From positions 11,947,369 to 12,011,368 of the forward strand of contig NC_088711.1 in NCBI RefSeq assembly GCF_963576615.1: a DNA stretch of 64,000 nucleotides, read 5' to 3'. Origin of the DNA: Watersipora subatra (lineage: Eukaryota > Bryozoa > Gymnolaemata > Cheilostomatida > Watersiporidae). Each line of letters starts with the position of its first letter. Within the stretch, counting starts at the first letter, position 1. Both the position numbers and the translations under genes were made by a program. Below the pieces are notes generated by a model. The model saw nothing but the letters and a program-made list of their open reading frames with translations. It did not search any database and was not told the origin of the DNA. This document shows positions 21,049 through 32,398 of this stretch, one piece after another.

Positions 21049-21937
21049 ATATATAGATTGGTATATAGATATACTAGCTGTATATTGGACAGCTTGGACA
21101 GAAAATTAATTTGTATTTAACATATAACAACATTTGCCATTCTAACTTTCAAACTGCATATCATGAGAAGCGTTTTGTGTAATTGAAATAAATTGAGAGA
21201 GAAAACAAAAACAACTGTAAAGGTTTTCAAACTTTGTCAAACAACTGTAACTTTCAAACTTCATATCATGAGGAAAAGGTTTTGTGAAGGACAACTTAAT
21301 TAAAAATAAACAAAACAACTGCAGAGGTTTTCGAACAACTATATATATAAATTTAAAGTTTCATAACTTGAAAAAAGTGTTTCGTTGAAATAAATTAGAA
21401 GGAAAAATAAAAATGTAAAGGTGTTTAAATGTAAATGTGAAATCATCAGCAAGTAATAGCTAAATATAGTCGATTTCTCTACTATTACAATCAAAAATTA
21501 CTTGGTATACAATTATATGATTTCAGTTCGTTTCAATGTTGGTATGCACAAATTGGCATATAGGCTAATATCGTAGGCTATAGACGTACATAGAGTGGTA
21601 TGGAAACCCATAGTTATTATCTAATGCAATCACCTTCTAGTAAAAATCAACATCATTAAAAATAGTACCAAAATACTATGTTAACCTTAGTAACTATAGG
21701 TACCTACAATGACTTTACCGCATTTTGTGGTTATGATCTGAGAGCCCAAGATAATATAACATTACAATGTATTATGTGAAGAATTTTTACCTTCGAGACA
21801 GACGTGTAACATAATTACTGAATCTAACTTAAATGAATTTAGTTTACTAAACGCATACTTGAAAGAAGTTTTAGTATGTATTTTAGTAAACTTTAAACTT
21901 TTAACATTAATTTATCAATGCGAAACGTTTTTATTAT

Positions 21938-22030
21938 AACGGATACCGGATATACCGTATAACGGATACCGGATATACCGTATAACGGATACCGGATATA
22001 CCGTATAACGGATACGGATAACTCGGATAC
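21938..22030. repeat. 23-bp tandem repeat, three to four copies
   Basis: The unit aacggataccggatataccg plus tat repeats three times and then degrades. The unit-3 homologue (61546-61580) has about one copy, so the array expanded or contracted after duplication. Confidence 0.8.
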
Positions 22031-22311
22031 GACTACGGATATGACTACGGATACGGATATATTTTTAATAACGTATATAATCAGTACACAGATCGCCAAA
22101 TTGTAAGCTTGAGATAAATTATTGTGGATATCGTTGGGCGGAACAAATTAGCCCTAACGAAAAAAAAAACAAGATGCGTCGTGTCGCATAAACTTAGGTT
22201 CCAAAATATTTCTTAACAAAGGCATCGTAACAAGTAGGCACAAGCGTGTAGCTAAAATAATTAGCATGCGCGTGGGGTATATGTAAACACCTTTGATCAA
22301 TATGCTGTTCT

Positions 22312-22372
22312 AGCTCAGTGTTATAAGAAACTTGTTGATGCATTCGTCGTGAGTTTAAATCCATCAAAACAT
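22312..22372 (+). repeat. Degenerate tRNA-like segment
   Basis: A decayed copy of the tRNA-like part at 15692: the A-box region has lost bases (tagctcagtgttataag) and the B-box reads gagtttaaatcc. Confidence 0.45.
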
Positions 22373-22459
22373 GGAATTTTAATATCAAGACTTTAATAGC
22401 TATAGCTGGACAATCAAAACGACGAATACACATGTGACCAATTTTGAAAAATATATATA

Positions 22460-22720
22460 GATAGATAATGTGTGGTGTATGATAGTTAGATAAGTTTAAC
22501 TTTATTTACACTGGTCAGTGCTGCTTAAAGCAAATTAGACCATGAGACAAAAAATAGTAAAGTAAATTATGTGTAAAAGGAAAGCTATTTTTGCATAGTG
22601 CAATTGGCAAGATGTTGGTGTCTAGTATAAGCCACAGTATAAGGTGTTGTGGTTTTTTAGAGAAATAGTAATGTACTGGATAGTCAAACAGATTGTAGAT
22701 ACAATTAGAGTATTTTAAAC
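22460..22720 (-). repeat. Right arm of the inverted repeat flanking the unit-1 caspase segment
   Basis: The reverse complement matches 13110-13375 with moderate divergence, including the gatagataatgtgtggtgta end and the gctgcttaaagcaaattaga block. Confidence 0.6.
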
Positions 22721-22861
22721 AGCAAATGTTTAAAAAACACATTTAGCTTCTCAGCCTTTAGACACTGATAGTAACTGTCCATATCAGGTAAGACCTGATA
22801 TTAGACCTGTTCCAAATTATGTACATGTACATAATTTGGGACAGGTAGCTTTTCCAAATGA

Positions 22862-23100
22862 TGCATACACTGATGCAGGACAGATAGCGCAGTTGGTAAG
22901 GTATCAGGACAGTGATCATTAGGTCCTAGGTTCAAACCCCAACAACTGCACCTTTCTGGTGGTCCTTAGACAAGACCCTTGCTTGTATAATGTCTACAAC
23001 CTCTATGATGAGTGCAATAAGCAAAGCCATGCCGGCTCAGACGTCGCCCGATCAAACAAAGTCCGCGCTGCCTGTAGCTCAACCAGGACAAGGTAGTGAA
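22862..23100 (+). mobile_element. tRNA-derived SINE-like element
   Basis: An A-box-like tagcgcagttggtaag and a B-box-like ggttcaaacccc lie at tRNA spacing, followed by a body with ggtccttagacaagaccctt. It directly precedes the R2-like element and could alternatively belong to its 5' end. Confidence 0.5.
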
Positions 23101-25975
23101 AAATGGGATACTGGTTCAAAATAGATGAAATCGACTCGAACTGATAATACGGACCTCATGCAGTGCTACTTTATGAGTGAACCTCAAAGGTGGTGCTACA
23201 TGGGAAGAATGTTTCAACTGTGGATAAACATGTGCGCTGAATTGCCACTAACCGCTAAGCAACTTGTAGCTCAGAGGAGTAATACAATCAAGCGGCACCT
23301 CATTTTGGAACTTGAGGTAGATGAAATTAGGGAACAGTTCACCCAAGTAATCTCGACCAACGAAGAGTGCAAATCAACACACACCGTCACACATACACAA
23401 TCTTGTGTTGACTTACGGGTTGAAGAAGGCATGCACTTTGACCTTGACCCAAGAGTGAAAGAGCTTGCGGAAAATATCATCAACAAGATGCCAGCTGATA
23501 ATTATTATGGAAGTAGGGTACCACTACGGAGAGTTAGCAAGGCCATACCTAAGAAGCTGTTAGAAGACATTAACTTGGCACTGGAGTCGATCTCAACTGG
23601 ATCGATCAGTGAGACTAATGCCCTAATCTACAGTACGGCAACCGTCGTCTTGGAGGAGATGTGCATTAAGCCACTGTCAAAAAGGCTTCAAACCATTCCA
23701 TCTTGGCAGCTGAGGCTACAAAATAAGATCAAGGACTTGCGCAAGAAAGTTAGTAGGCTCAGTGAGAGATCTAACCACAGTTTAGAGCATCCAAAAAGAG
23801 AAGCCACAATAGAAGCTCTAGAATCTGCCAAACAGCAGCTAGTAGCATTCTCGGCAGGACTGAAGTGGTACACCAAAGAGCGGAATAACAAGAGAATAAA
23901 CAAACTGTTCATCAATAATCCATCTAGAGTGTATTCCCAGTTCAAAGGTGAACTGCGGAGGCCATTGTCAGATCCTCCCCGATCCAGCACCTCAAAGTTC
24001 TGGAAGGACATCTGGGAAAAAGAGACTACTCATAATACCACTGCAAATTGGCTGAAGAGGCTTAAAGAGAGCCACCAACACACTGTGGCTCAGCAAAGAC
24101 TCACCATCAGCAAAGTGGACATCAAGTGCAGAGTGCAGCGTATGAAAAACTGGGCAGCACCCGGCCATTACATGATTCAAGCCTTCTGGTTGAAGAAATT
24201 GACATCACTTGGCCTATGACTCAATTCACCATAGTTGGATACTCGAGTGCCTCAGTATGTACAATGTTCACCCTGCTCTTGTGACATTCATCAAGATGTC
24301 AATGACCAAATGAAAGACAGAACTGGAGGCTAATGGCAAAAAGCTGGTGAGTGTAAAAATGAAGCGAGGCATCTATCAATGTGACTCCTTATCACCGCTG
24401 CTTTTCTGCATATGCCTAAACCCTCTAAGCAATATGCTGGAGAAGACTCAATATGGGTACCAGTTTAAGAGTGGCACCAAGATAAACCACCTCTTCTACA
24501 TGGATGACATCGAGCTGTATGCTAACAAAAAAAGGGACATTGATTCGCTAATACACCTCACTCAGGTATACAGCAAGGACATCAGAATGACCTTCGGTAT
24601 TAAGAAATGTGGAAGGCTAATTCTTAAAAAGGACTATTCTATGCTCACAGATGGCCTAAGAATGCCAAATGGTATCATCAAAGATATAGAAGAAGGGTAC
24701 AAGTACTTGGGGATTATGCAAAGCAACATCAACTACAAAGCCGAGGTACGTCACAAAGCCATTACCGAATACAAAAACGCCTTTGGTAGGTCTTACGAAG
24801 CCAGCTCAATGCCAGAAATCAAGTCAAGGCAGTAAATACCTACGCACTGCCAGTAATAAGATATCTAGCAGGCATAATAAAGTGGACTGAGGAAGCCATC
24901 AAGGAAACAGATATAGACACTCGTAAACTGCTGACTATGTATGGAGCACTCCACCCAAAATCTGATGCTACTAGATTGTATCTCGATAGGAAAGATGGCG
25001 GTAGGGGACTCAAAAGTGTACAGCAGACAGTGAAAGAGGAAGAACAAAGTATCAAAGCTTATGCAGCCTTCATGGCCACTTCAGATAAGTTGCTAGCTGA
25101 ATTTCAATCGGCTGCTCTGACAATGGAGCTTCGCCCTAATGATGAGGAACTTGACTGGCACATGAAACCTTTTTATGGTGCTTACTACCGACAAATATCT
25201 AAGGTTGGTGATCTTCACCAGACATATATGTGGCTGAACAAAGGAAACCTAATGGCCAATACAGAGTCGCTAATCATGGCAGCCCAGGAGCAAGTGCTCC
25301 CAACAAGGCAACTCCAACCAAAAATCTATCACACTAGAGATGATCCTAGATGCAGACTGTGCAAAGATGCACATGAGACCATCCAACACATCATCAGTGG
25401 ATGCAAGCAGCTAGCAGGAAACGCATACACTGAGTGGCATAATCATGTTGCAGGTGTTGTGTATAGAAGTCTATGTGATGAGTATGGCCTTAATAAACCA
25501 CAATGCCGGTGGGAAGCTCCTGGTAAGGTCAATGAAAATGACCGTGCAAAGATCCTCTGGGACTTCTACATCCGGACTAACAAGCATTTCCTAGCAAACC
25601 AACCAGGTATACTGGTGGTGGAAAAGGAGAACAAGAGGGCTACTATAATATATAAAGCAGGATCCAATGACTACAATATAGCCAGCAAAGAAAAAGAAAA
25701 GGTAGAGAAATATCTCCCTCTTGGAGAAGAGATTGAAAAATGCTGGGATGTAAGAACAACTGTAATTCTAGTAGTCAATGGGGCACTGGGCGCAATAACA
25801 CAGGCGCATAAAATGTGGCTTGCCCAGATACCGACAGCAATCAACTCAGGTAAGTTGCAGAAAAGTGCGTTATTGGAAACAGCTAAGATCTTGAGGCGAG
25901 TGCTCAAACTCCCAGGTCTCTGGTAGGGGACCCGAGTTAGAGCAGAAATTACCACCTATATAGGTTAATCGAGGT
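23100..25975 (+). mobile_element. Decayed R2/NeSL-like non-LTR retrotransposon (RLE type)
   Basis: One strand carries, in order, an N-terminal domain typical of the single-ORF RLE clade, part of a reverse transcriptase with an FYMDD active site, a C-terminal CCHC zinc knuckle and a restriction-like endonuclease domain. It is broken by a large internal deletion, a nonsense codon and a frameshift. No zinc fingers were seen at the N-terminus, so the 5' end may be truncated. Confidence 0.85.
23125..25926 (+). pseudogene. R2/NeSL-like polyprotein remnant
   Basis: Three segments can be followed. At 23125-24219 the pre-RT region contains MKNWAAPGHYMIQAFWLKKL and then stops; the fingers of the RT (roughly 150-200 residues) are missing. 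At about 24225-24835 RT resumes at AYDSIHHSWI, has an in-frame stop where a Trp is expected (MTK*KTELE), the motif GIYQCDSLSPLLFC (family norm GDS) and active site HLFYMDD. A frameshift near 24835 leads to 24838-25926 with HPKSDATRLYLDRKDGGRGL, the CCHC knuckle CRLCKDAHETIQHIISGC and the endonuclease region. There the usual PD reads PG (NQPGILVV) and the catalytic Asp position reads IIYKAGSND, so the nuclease is probably dead. The copy is non-functional. Confidence 0.85.
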
Positions 25976-25984
25976 GAGAAAACA

Positions 25985-26097
25985 ATTTTTTATATATATA
26001 TATAAAATATGTGTATATATAAACATATATTTTTTTACATATTTTTTTTACATATATGTATATATGTAAAAAAAAATATATATGTGTATATATAATA
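25985..26097. repeat. AT-rich palindromic simple repeat
   Basis: Runs of tatata, tttttt and tacatatatgtatatatgta form self-complementary low-complexity DNA directly after the R2-like element. Confidence 0.75.
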
Positions 26098-26700
26098 GCC
26101 GTGCTACCCGGCGTTGCCCAGGTAATAAAAAAGTATTTTGATAGAAAATTGATTTATATTTAACATATAACAACATTTCCCATTCTAACTTTCAAACTCC
26201 ATATCATGAAAGAAATGTTTTGTGTAGTTGAAATAAATTAAGAGAAAATAAAAACAACTGTAAAAGTTTTAAAACGTTGTCAAACAACTAACTTTCAAAC
26301 TTCAAATCATGAGAAAATGATTTTGTGCAAGACAGGTTCCTTTCTTTGGAGGCATTAGACAATGTGTAACTTCTGAGAATACATACATTTAACAGATTAC
26401 CAAAAAATATGACAGAATATGGTAGTATTTTGTAGTTGAAATTTTATTAGAACAATATCTGCCAAAAATGGTTGAATGAAAAATTAATATTAATAATAAA
26501 GATTGGAAACTAACTAGGTAATAATAAAAGTGATAGGAAAATGAATAATGTTTACACTTCAAACACGATACTCAAATTATGTTTCAAAAATGCAAATTGA
26601 AATAATAACGATAATGAAACAAAGTTTAAAAACTTGTACTATAAACTTCAAAAGTTATAAGAAGTTATGAATGTGATAAGAGAATGTAAATCTAGATATA
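26093..26700 (+). mobile_element. Dispersed repeat family, head portion
   Basis: The stretch begins with gtgctacccggcgttgccca and matches the head of the copies at 14287, 21073 and 60645 for about 250 bp. The remainder to 26700 is AT-rich and is not assigned. Confidence 0.55.
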
Positions 26701-26704
26701 TATT

Positions 26705-26978
26705 TGTTGTATAAATGAGTACACTTGCAGGTATTGATGTGAAGAAGAAGAACGTCCGTCTTTCGTTCCCCTTTTAGATATTTCCCATACTGCCTTATAC
26801 TACCTCGTACTACCCTGTAGTACAGGGCCTGTACTGCCTAATCTACTAGCTTTATCCACTAGCTTTATTTGCTAGCCTTATCCAGCTTTACTCACTCACC
26901 ATAATTGTCAAGACCACCTGTACTGCTTTGAGCTCACACGCCAACATAGCCTGAGCCTAACAAATCTATAATACAGCA
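26705..26978 (-). repeat. 3' LTR
   Basis: 274 bp. It differs from the other LTR by scattered substitutions and by a 16-bp duplication around the gtactaccctgtagtacagg segment, so the insertion is not very recent. Confidence 0.9.
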
Positions 26979-26999
26979 TGCCCTTTCTTTTTTCTTTTT

Positions 27000-28060
27000 G
27001 TTTTGGGCCACACCATTACTACCAACAAGCAAACGTAGTGACTCACCTTGTGTCGCTCGTTACCTGACTCCGTTGGGTTAGTTTCCATAGGCTATGCCTC
27101 TGGCTTGTCTGACCCTGTGCCACTAGCAAAAATACTCTCCTCGTTACTGCTAGCTCCATTGCCAGTGTGCACTCGCTTTTTTATCACTCTGACCTCTGCC
27201 ACTACCAATACTTCCACCGTGACCACTGTCACTACCAACACGACATCCACCAACCCCGACGATCCCGGAGACTTTTGGTTGGGTCAGTAATGACTCCTCA
27301 ACCTTATCTCCATTTCTTTCGTCTTTACCTCACTCTCCCCAATAAGAGACAGGCTCAACAGGCATCCTGTGGCAGGTCTCCACCTGGGCCGTAATCGGCT
27401 GCACAGGAGATGGCACCACAGAGCTGGGATTTGACATAGGCCCAGACCTACCTAGCTATCTAGCTATCTGCTAGCAGCAATTCTCCTTTGAACCTCAGCT
27501 AACTCCTGCACAGCTACTCTAAATGCTTTGACATTTTCCAACTCTATGACTGCTGCCTCACGCTTGTCTTTTAGCCTAGCCAATTTCTCCTTTGACTTTC
27601 TCTGTTCTTCCTTTTCCTCCCTCTCAATCTTTGCTACCTTTTTTCATGACCATCTCTGTCTAACATTCCATTGCTGGATACCTCAGCTAAAAAAGATCCA
27701 ACCTTTTTCATTACAGATGCTGGTTCAGCTACTTTCTTAGCACCTTCACTTACGTCAGCGTGACTGTGTTTCCTATTATGCCCCATAGGCACCTTCATCT
27801 CTCTGGTGCCTTGGGCTGTTCCCTCTTTACTACCAATTTCTTCACCGCTGTCCTTGAGCTGGTTTTCGATATACCTTTCTATTACTGCGCATCCACTACT
27901 CGTCACTGCCTTTGTTTCACGAGTTCACAAATCTTGACCTGCGTGGCCTTTCTTAACATCATTCTCCTTGTCAGACTTATTTGCTAGTGTTTGCAACTTG
28001 ACATCATCTGAAACATGACAACTTAGCCCAGCAGTATGGGCTCTCGACAAAAATGGCTTA
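27000..28060 (-). other. Post-protease interior of the LTR element
   Basis: A charged minus-strand frame (27906-27634) and shorter frames were seen, but no reverse transcriptase, RNase H or integrase motif. The region may be the collapsed remains of pol or non-coding filler. Confidence 0.5.
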
Positions 28061-28065
28061 ACTGA

Positions 28066-28430
28066 CTAAATACCTCTGCACTCCTTAACAGGCTTAAACT
28101 TGCTCTCGCCTAACGCATTTACAACCGCAAATAATTTTACCGGCTTCAACTCAGTTATACCGGAAAAGTTCGTTCTCAATCCTTTCACCACATAAACTTC
28201 AGCATCCATAATCCTGTGTTTACTTTCCAAATGAACTACCACACTTCCAATCACTTCCAACCACTTCCAACCACTTCCAACCACTTCCAACTCACTACCA
28301 TCAGCATTTTATAAAACTGTTGATGGCTTCTTTAACCGTAGGTTTAACGTATTGGCTGTTGCCTCAGTTACTATTGGCACCTCAGCCCCAGTATCAAACG
28401 TAAACTCAACATTTATCTATTAACTTCTAA
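28066..28430 (-). pseudogene. Retropepsin-like aspartic protease remnant
   Basis: On the minus strand VEFTFDTGAEVPIV contains the DTGA active site of retroviral-type proteases (DTG codons at 28395-28387). A nonsense codon follows about 25 residues later (STVL*NADG). The following segment has a 10-bp tandem repeat (ttccaaccac) that gives repeated GSGWKWLEV-like residues. No RT follows. Confidence 0.75.
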
Positions 28431-28439
28431 ATACTGCAC

Positions 28440-29700
28440 AGTTCTTTGGCCTAGTCATTTATCTTTATCATATTTCTCTCTAGAGCCAGCAAATCTTGCA
28501 CTTCTACCCCTGCTACTGTCACTGTACCTTTCATCATGCCTATCCATCTTTCGCTTCTCATACTGACTGTCTATCTCATACCTGTTCATACTGTAATCCC
28601 TAGGTCTATTCCACTTATCCCTTACATCATGAGGACTTTCTCTGTCCCAATACCTCTCCCTACTGTTATCTCGGCTGCCATACCTTACTTCTCTACCCAT
28701 ACCATGTACTTATCCCCGCAATATCGGGATACGTGTCCTCGTTACCAACAAGAAAAACATTTAATGAAGGGACAACTCTGCATTTCATGGCCACTATGCT
28801 TGCAATTGTAGCATACTCTATTTTCACTACCTTCCTACTATTTGCTCCATATCTAGAGACAGACCTCCTCCTGCTATTGTCTCTATACTTCCTAATGTCC
28901 CTGTTGTTGTTATACTCTCGACTTCTTGCCCCATACTTATAAACATTACGCTCGTCACTACTGTTACCGTAATACCTTCTACCACTCCTAGGGCTACTTA
29001 TAGGGAAAATCTACCTCCTGAGTCATAACTTCTAGTCCTACCACCACTCCGGTACTGCGCACGACTGTCAAACTCTGACACCTTTGCTACCTCCATCTTA
29101 ATCTTGCTTACTAAGTTGCTACCTCTACTATCTGCTCTCAAGAACCTGTCTGAACTGTTTGCCATCTCATGAGCCCTTAATGCCTCATTTAACACCACCC
29201 AAGTCAAATTGGCGTTCTTCATCAGATCTTTACTTACTTCTCTATTCCTCAATCCCTCTATCCTTAACTGCCACCATAAGTGCAAACCTTGTCCTATGTC
29301 ATTATTTGCTACCTCAGCATATCTGCTCAAACTCTCAATCTTGTAAGTACTCCCTATCACTTTTCCCAAGTGTCTGCCTAGCTGTCAGGAACTTATGCCC
29401 TTTTACAAACATGCTCTCTTATCTACCATAGTATCCCTGTAAAATTTCCACTGCCTTTTCATAAGTTGAATTTGCATCATCTACATCGAACCCTGCACCT
29501 CTGAATACTGCTCTTCCGTTACGCCCAATAGCTCTCAATAGCGGCACTAACCTAGCTCTACCCCTCATAATAGAGACTCTGTCACCATCATCATTTTCAT
29601 GACCTCTCCTCTCAACTGTACTCTTGATACATGAATTCATTTCTTCTAAAAATCTCTCTCACGAGCCATCACCATGTTCACCAAACACCAGCTTTGAATA
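28440..29700 (-). pseudogene. Gag-like protein remnant of the LTR element
   Basis: Read on the minus strand, fragments at 29640-29419, 29369-28998 and about 28900-28455 form a capsid-like then Arg/Ser/Tyr-rich protein. Two CX2CX4HX4C zinc knuckles lie in tandem: an intact one at 28813-28772 and a second at 28759-28718 whose spacing is right but which holds a TAA after its second Cys. Frames are interrupted between fragments. Such knuckles bind RNA in gag proteins of LTR retroelements. This copy is broken. Confidence 0.75.
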
Positions 29701-30003
29701 ACTGTTCTCCATCACGCCACAACAATATATTTCATGCCAACCCACTTTACACCTCCCGTTTGATTTGTTAATTCTCGACTTCTACCACTGAACAAATTTC
29801 TGAAACTCTCCAACACTGATACTTCACTGCTTCAACACCTCACAGCCTCACAACTCGTTTGCACGACACTACACTACCACACGTCACCTCACCTGCATGC
29901 CCGTGAAAGGGTCCCATAAAACGTTAAACTAATAACACAACTAGAAAACTATCGGTATCGATAACACCACACAAAAAATTCTAGAACTTCATCAACTGCG
30001 CCA

Positions 30004-30261
30004 TGTTGTATAAATGAGTACACTTACATGTACTGATGTGAAGAAAAAAAACGTGCCTTTTGTTCCCCTTTTAGATATTTCCCATACTGCCTTATACTAC
30101 CTTGTATTACCCTGTACTACCTAATCTACTAGCTTTATCCACTAACTTTATTCGCCAGCTTTATCCAGCTTTACTCACTCACCGTAATTGTCAAAACCAC
30201 CCTTACTGCTTGGAGCTCAGACACCAATACAGCCTGAGCATAACAAATCCATAATACAACA
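30004..30261 (-). repeat. 5' LTR
   Basis: 258 bp, starting TGTTGTATAAATGAG on the plus strand and ending ACAACA, next to the ATATT target duplication. Confidence 0.9.
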
Positions 30262-30659
30262 ATATTATTCAAAGCGAGCACTAATAGGGACTTTTGTGAA
30301 ACGCCTGTTTAACGAACACAATATTCGTCTGTTGAGGAAAGAAAATTGCGCTTGTTAATATACTATATTGCTATTAAAGTAAACGTTAAATAACAATTTG
30401 AAAAATATTAATACAAACAAAGATGTTTTAATTTGAACTAAACGAAATAACGTAAAAAGATTTTTCAAACGAAAACATTTTTTGTTCGTATTTAATGATT
30501 GCAGAGCGCAATGTATAAGATCAGAATCCAGAAAACAATGTAGCTGGGAAAAAGTTTTCTGAGCAGCTGGAATAAATAAGTAGCAAACTAAATGTAGATG
30601 TGTAAAATAAATAGCAAGTATGTAAACTACGAAATGTCGATGCAATGTATGTATATACA

Positions 30660-30726
<67 letters not shown>
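30660..30726. repeat. Long TA microsatellite
   Basis: About 65 bp of nearly pure TA directly beside the 3' end of the Penelope-like element. Confidence 0.95.
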
Positions 30727-30728
<2 letters not shown>

Positions 30729-30934
30729 CAATGTAGTGTGTTAAAGCTGCCAGATAGTGCTCAATGAGTGGTCAGCGCTTAAATATAAAATTTATTCATG
30801 TTAAACCTTAGATAAAAAACAACTTCATTACTATTAGTTTCATGTCTATTACGCAGACAATCATCAGATAAAATTGTTTTGGTCCAACTGAGTTATATAT
30901 GTAAGAGAAGTGTAATTACTATAACGACTGATAG

Positions 30935-31900
30935 CTATGTAATTGCATTTCGTAGTGTGTATTTAGTAGAATGTCGGCATGTGGAAGCTAGCTCGTTACG
31001 CTTGTTGAGTGAGCTCATTTCTGGTTTTGTGAGGATGATGTACTTTTCTGATATGCACAGGTTACAACGCTTGGTGGCTGGGTCGTATGGCCTTGCGTGT
31101 TGAACGATTTTCCATTTAATTGTATATGGTGTGTTCAGGCCTTTTAGCTGCCAGATGTAGTTACTAAGCTCTGTGGCAGATTGCTTGTCCTGGTGCCTGA
31201 AAGATGATATGTGGCCGCTGAGTCGTGTCTTAAAGGTATTTTCTGTGAGGCCAATATAACTTTCTGTAGGTTTGCTACCGTCGTCTGCGGTGACTACAGC
31301 TTGGTAAATGAGCGACTTGCTAAGACAGTTTCCTTCGAGAGGGCATTCATTTGGTGCGCGACAGTTGCATGTTTTGTTGTTTGCTGGGTGCGTCGAGGCG
31401 TTGTTCAAGAGCTTCTTATTGTGATTGTTGATGGTTTGTTTGATGTTAGGCATGCAGCTGTAGCCAATCTTTGTGTTGTTTCTATTAAATAGCTGTCTTA
31501 GAGGGTGATTGCTCGGAAAAGATTTATTTAATATTTTGATGAATGTCTGGCCAATGTTATTTGCCACATTTCTGCTATATGGTGGGTTGAACCATGTGAT
31601 TTTTCTTTGTCGCCTGTGTTGTTTAGTTGGTGTAGTGGTCTCATGGGATGCGAATTTCAGCTGGTGTGTATATCCGCTTGCTGTCAATGCCTGCTGGTAC
31701 GGTGGTGCTGCTCGGTTGAACTCATTAGCATCGAATGAGATTGCTGATAGTCGGTGGTTGATTGCTTGAGGTAGCTGCTTTATAATGCAGGGTGGGTGGT
31801 TGGATTGAGTGCGGATGTATGACGGGATGTTATTGGGTTTGTTGTACGGTGAGTATTTCCCAGTTGTTAGGTCAAAGGTGACATCTAGGAAGTGTGTCAC
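30935..31900 (-). pseudogene. Penelope-like C-terminal region with GIY-YIG endonuclease
   Basis: The minus-strand frame of about 320 codons starts inside the protein (THFLDVTFDL is mid-RT/thumb) and has no true initiator. It has the linker with CNCRAPNECPLEGNCLSKS followed by LIYQAV and ESYIGLTENTFKTRLSGH, the GIY-YIG core of Penelope endonucleases, then a CNLCISEKYII block near the end. The frame is uninterrupted, which suggests a fairly young copy. Confidence 0.85.
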
Positions 31901-31915
31901 TTTTTTGACGTGACA

Positions 31916-32212
31916 ATGGGGAGTTACAACGGAGCAGAAACGTGCGAATTAATTGGCTCATTCTTACTACACGAGATCAGTAAGAAGCACAGCATCAACC
32001 TAGGACTGTATAGAGATGACGGTTTAGCAGTAACAGGATCTACACCCCGCTAAGCCGAAAAAATAAAAAAAGACCTCTGCCTTATATTCAAGAAGCACGG
32101 ACTAAACATCACAGCCGAAACCAACAAAAAAGTGACACACTTCCTAGACGTCACCTTCGACCTAACAACTGGGAAATACTCACCGTACAACAAACCCAAT
32201 AACATCCCGTTA
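31916..32212 (+). pseudogene. Penelope-like reverse-transcriptase fragment
   Basis: The plus-strand frame contains LGLYRDDGLAV, the catalytic motif of Penelope RTs, then an in-frame TAA (GSTPR*AEK) and ends with the same VTHFLDVTFDLTTGKYSP segment that begins the minus-strand half. It is truncated at both ends. Confidence 0.8.
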
Positions 32213-32274
32213 TTACATACATACATATAACATACATTCACACATATCCACATACTTTAAGAAATATGTATTGA

Positions 32275-32393
32275 AGATTACTTTATTGGCAATAATTTAA
32301 TTTCAAATAGAAATGTTTTTCAAAATATGTCATACAAAAATAATAAAACAAAACAAAAAAAGGGTAACAGTTAACCAGTAAAATCGAATAAAT
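32275..32393 (-). mobile_element. LINE 3' UTR fragment
   Basis: Matches the 3' end of the LINE at 5657 (actttattggcaataattt onward). It is cut off near 32394 where a candidate solo LTR begins. Confidence 0.6.
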
Positions 32394-32398
32394 AGTGT

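Larger units (their letters stand above)
21073..22460 (+). mobile_element. Dispersed repeat family copy downstream of the unit-1 caspase gene
   Basis: It starts with ctagctgtatattggac, keeps the attctaactttcaaactgca block, passes an uninterrupted aataacgtatataatcag site and ends with the tRNA-like tail. It lies within 35 bp of the caspase splice donor. A related copy follows the unit-3 gene, and only the tail follows the unit-2 gene. Confidence 0.65.
1954..22830. repeat. Segmental duplication, unit 1 of 3
   Basis: Long colinear blocks recur downstream in the same orientation. Sequence from 1954 onward reappears from 32778. The 116-aa ORF at 5276 reappears at 35969 and 48391. The IQ exon at 10133 reappears around 53592. 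The caspase exon at 19504 reappears at 43349 and 59082. The region at 22388-22830 reappears at about 44965-45420. Unit 1 is the longest and most complete copy. Boundaries are approximate because the ends lie in repeats. Confidence 0.85.
26705..30261 (-). mobile_element. Non-autonomous LTR retrotransposon (gag and protease only)
   Basis: Two direct terminal repeats (26705-26978 and 30004-30261) start TGTTGTATAAATGAG and end CA. They are flanked by a perfect 5-bp target duplication ATATT (26700-26704 and 30262-30266). On the minus strand a TGGCGCAGTTG site (candidate primer-binding site) follows the 5' LTR directly, and a purine run (aaaaagaaaaaagaaaggg) precedes the 3' LTR. The 3-kb interior carries gag and an aspartic protease but no reverse transcriptase or integrase. 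The element must have been mobilised in trans or lost pol by deletion. Confidence 0.9.
30735..32215. mobile_element. Penelope-like element, rearranged head to head
   Basis: The GIY-YIG half reads on the minus strand (31905-30935) and a piece of the RT domain reads on the plus strand (31908-32213). The two pieces overlap: about 87 bp at 31816-31902 is present inverted at 32128-32213. A short inverted stretch (gtcacttttttgacgtgac) lies at the junction. This fits twin priming or an inversion during insertion. Confidence 0.8.

Noticed and set aside
30355..30660. Minus-strand frame of about 100 codons right of the LTR element
   Set aside because: AT-rich, no domain, no second copy and no splice context.
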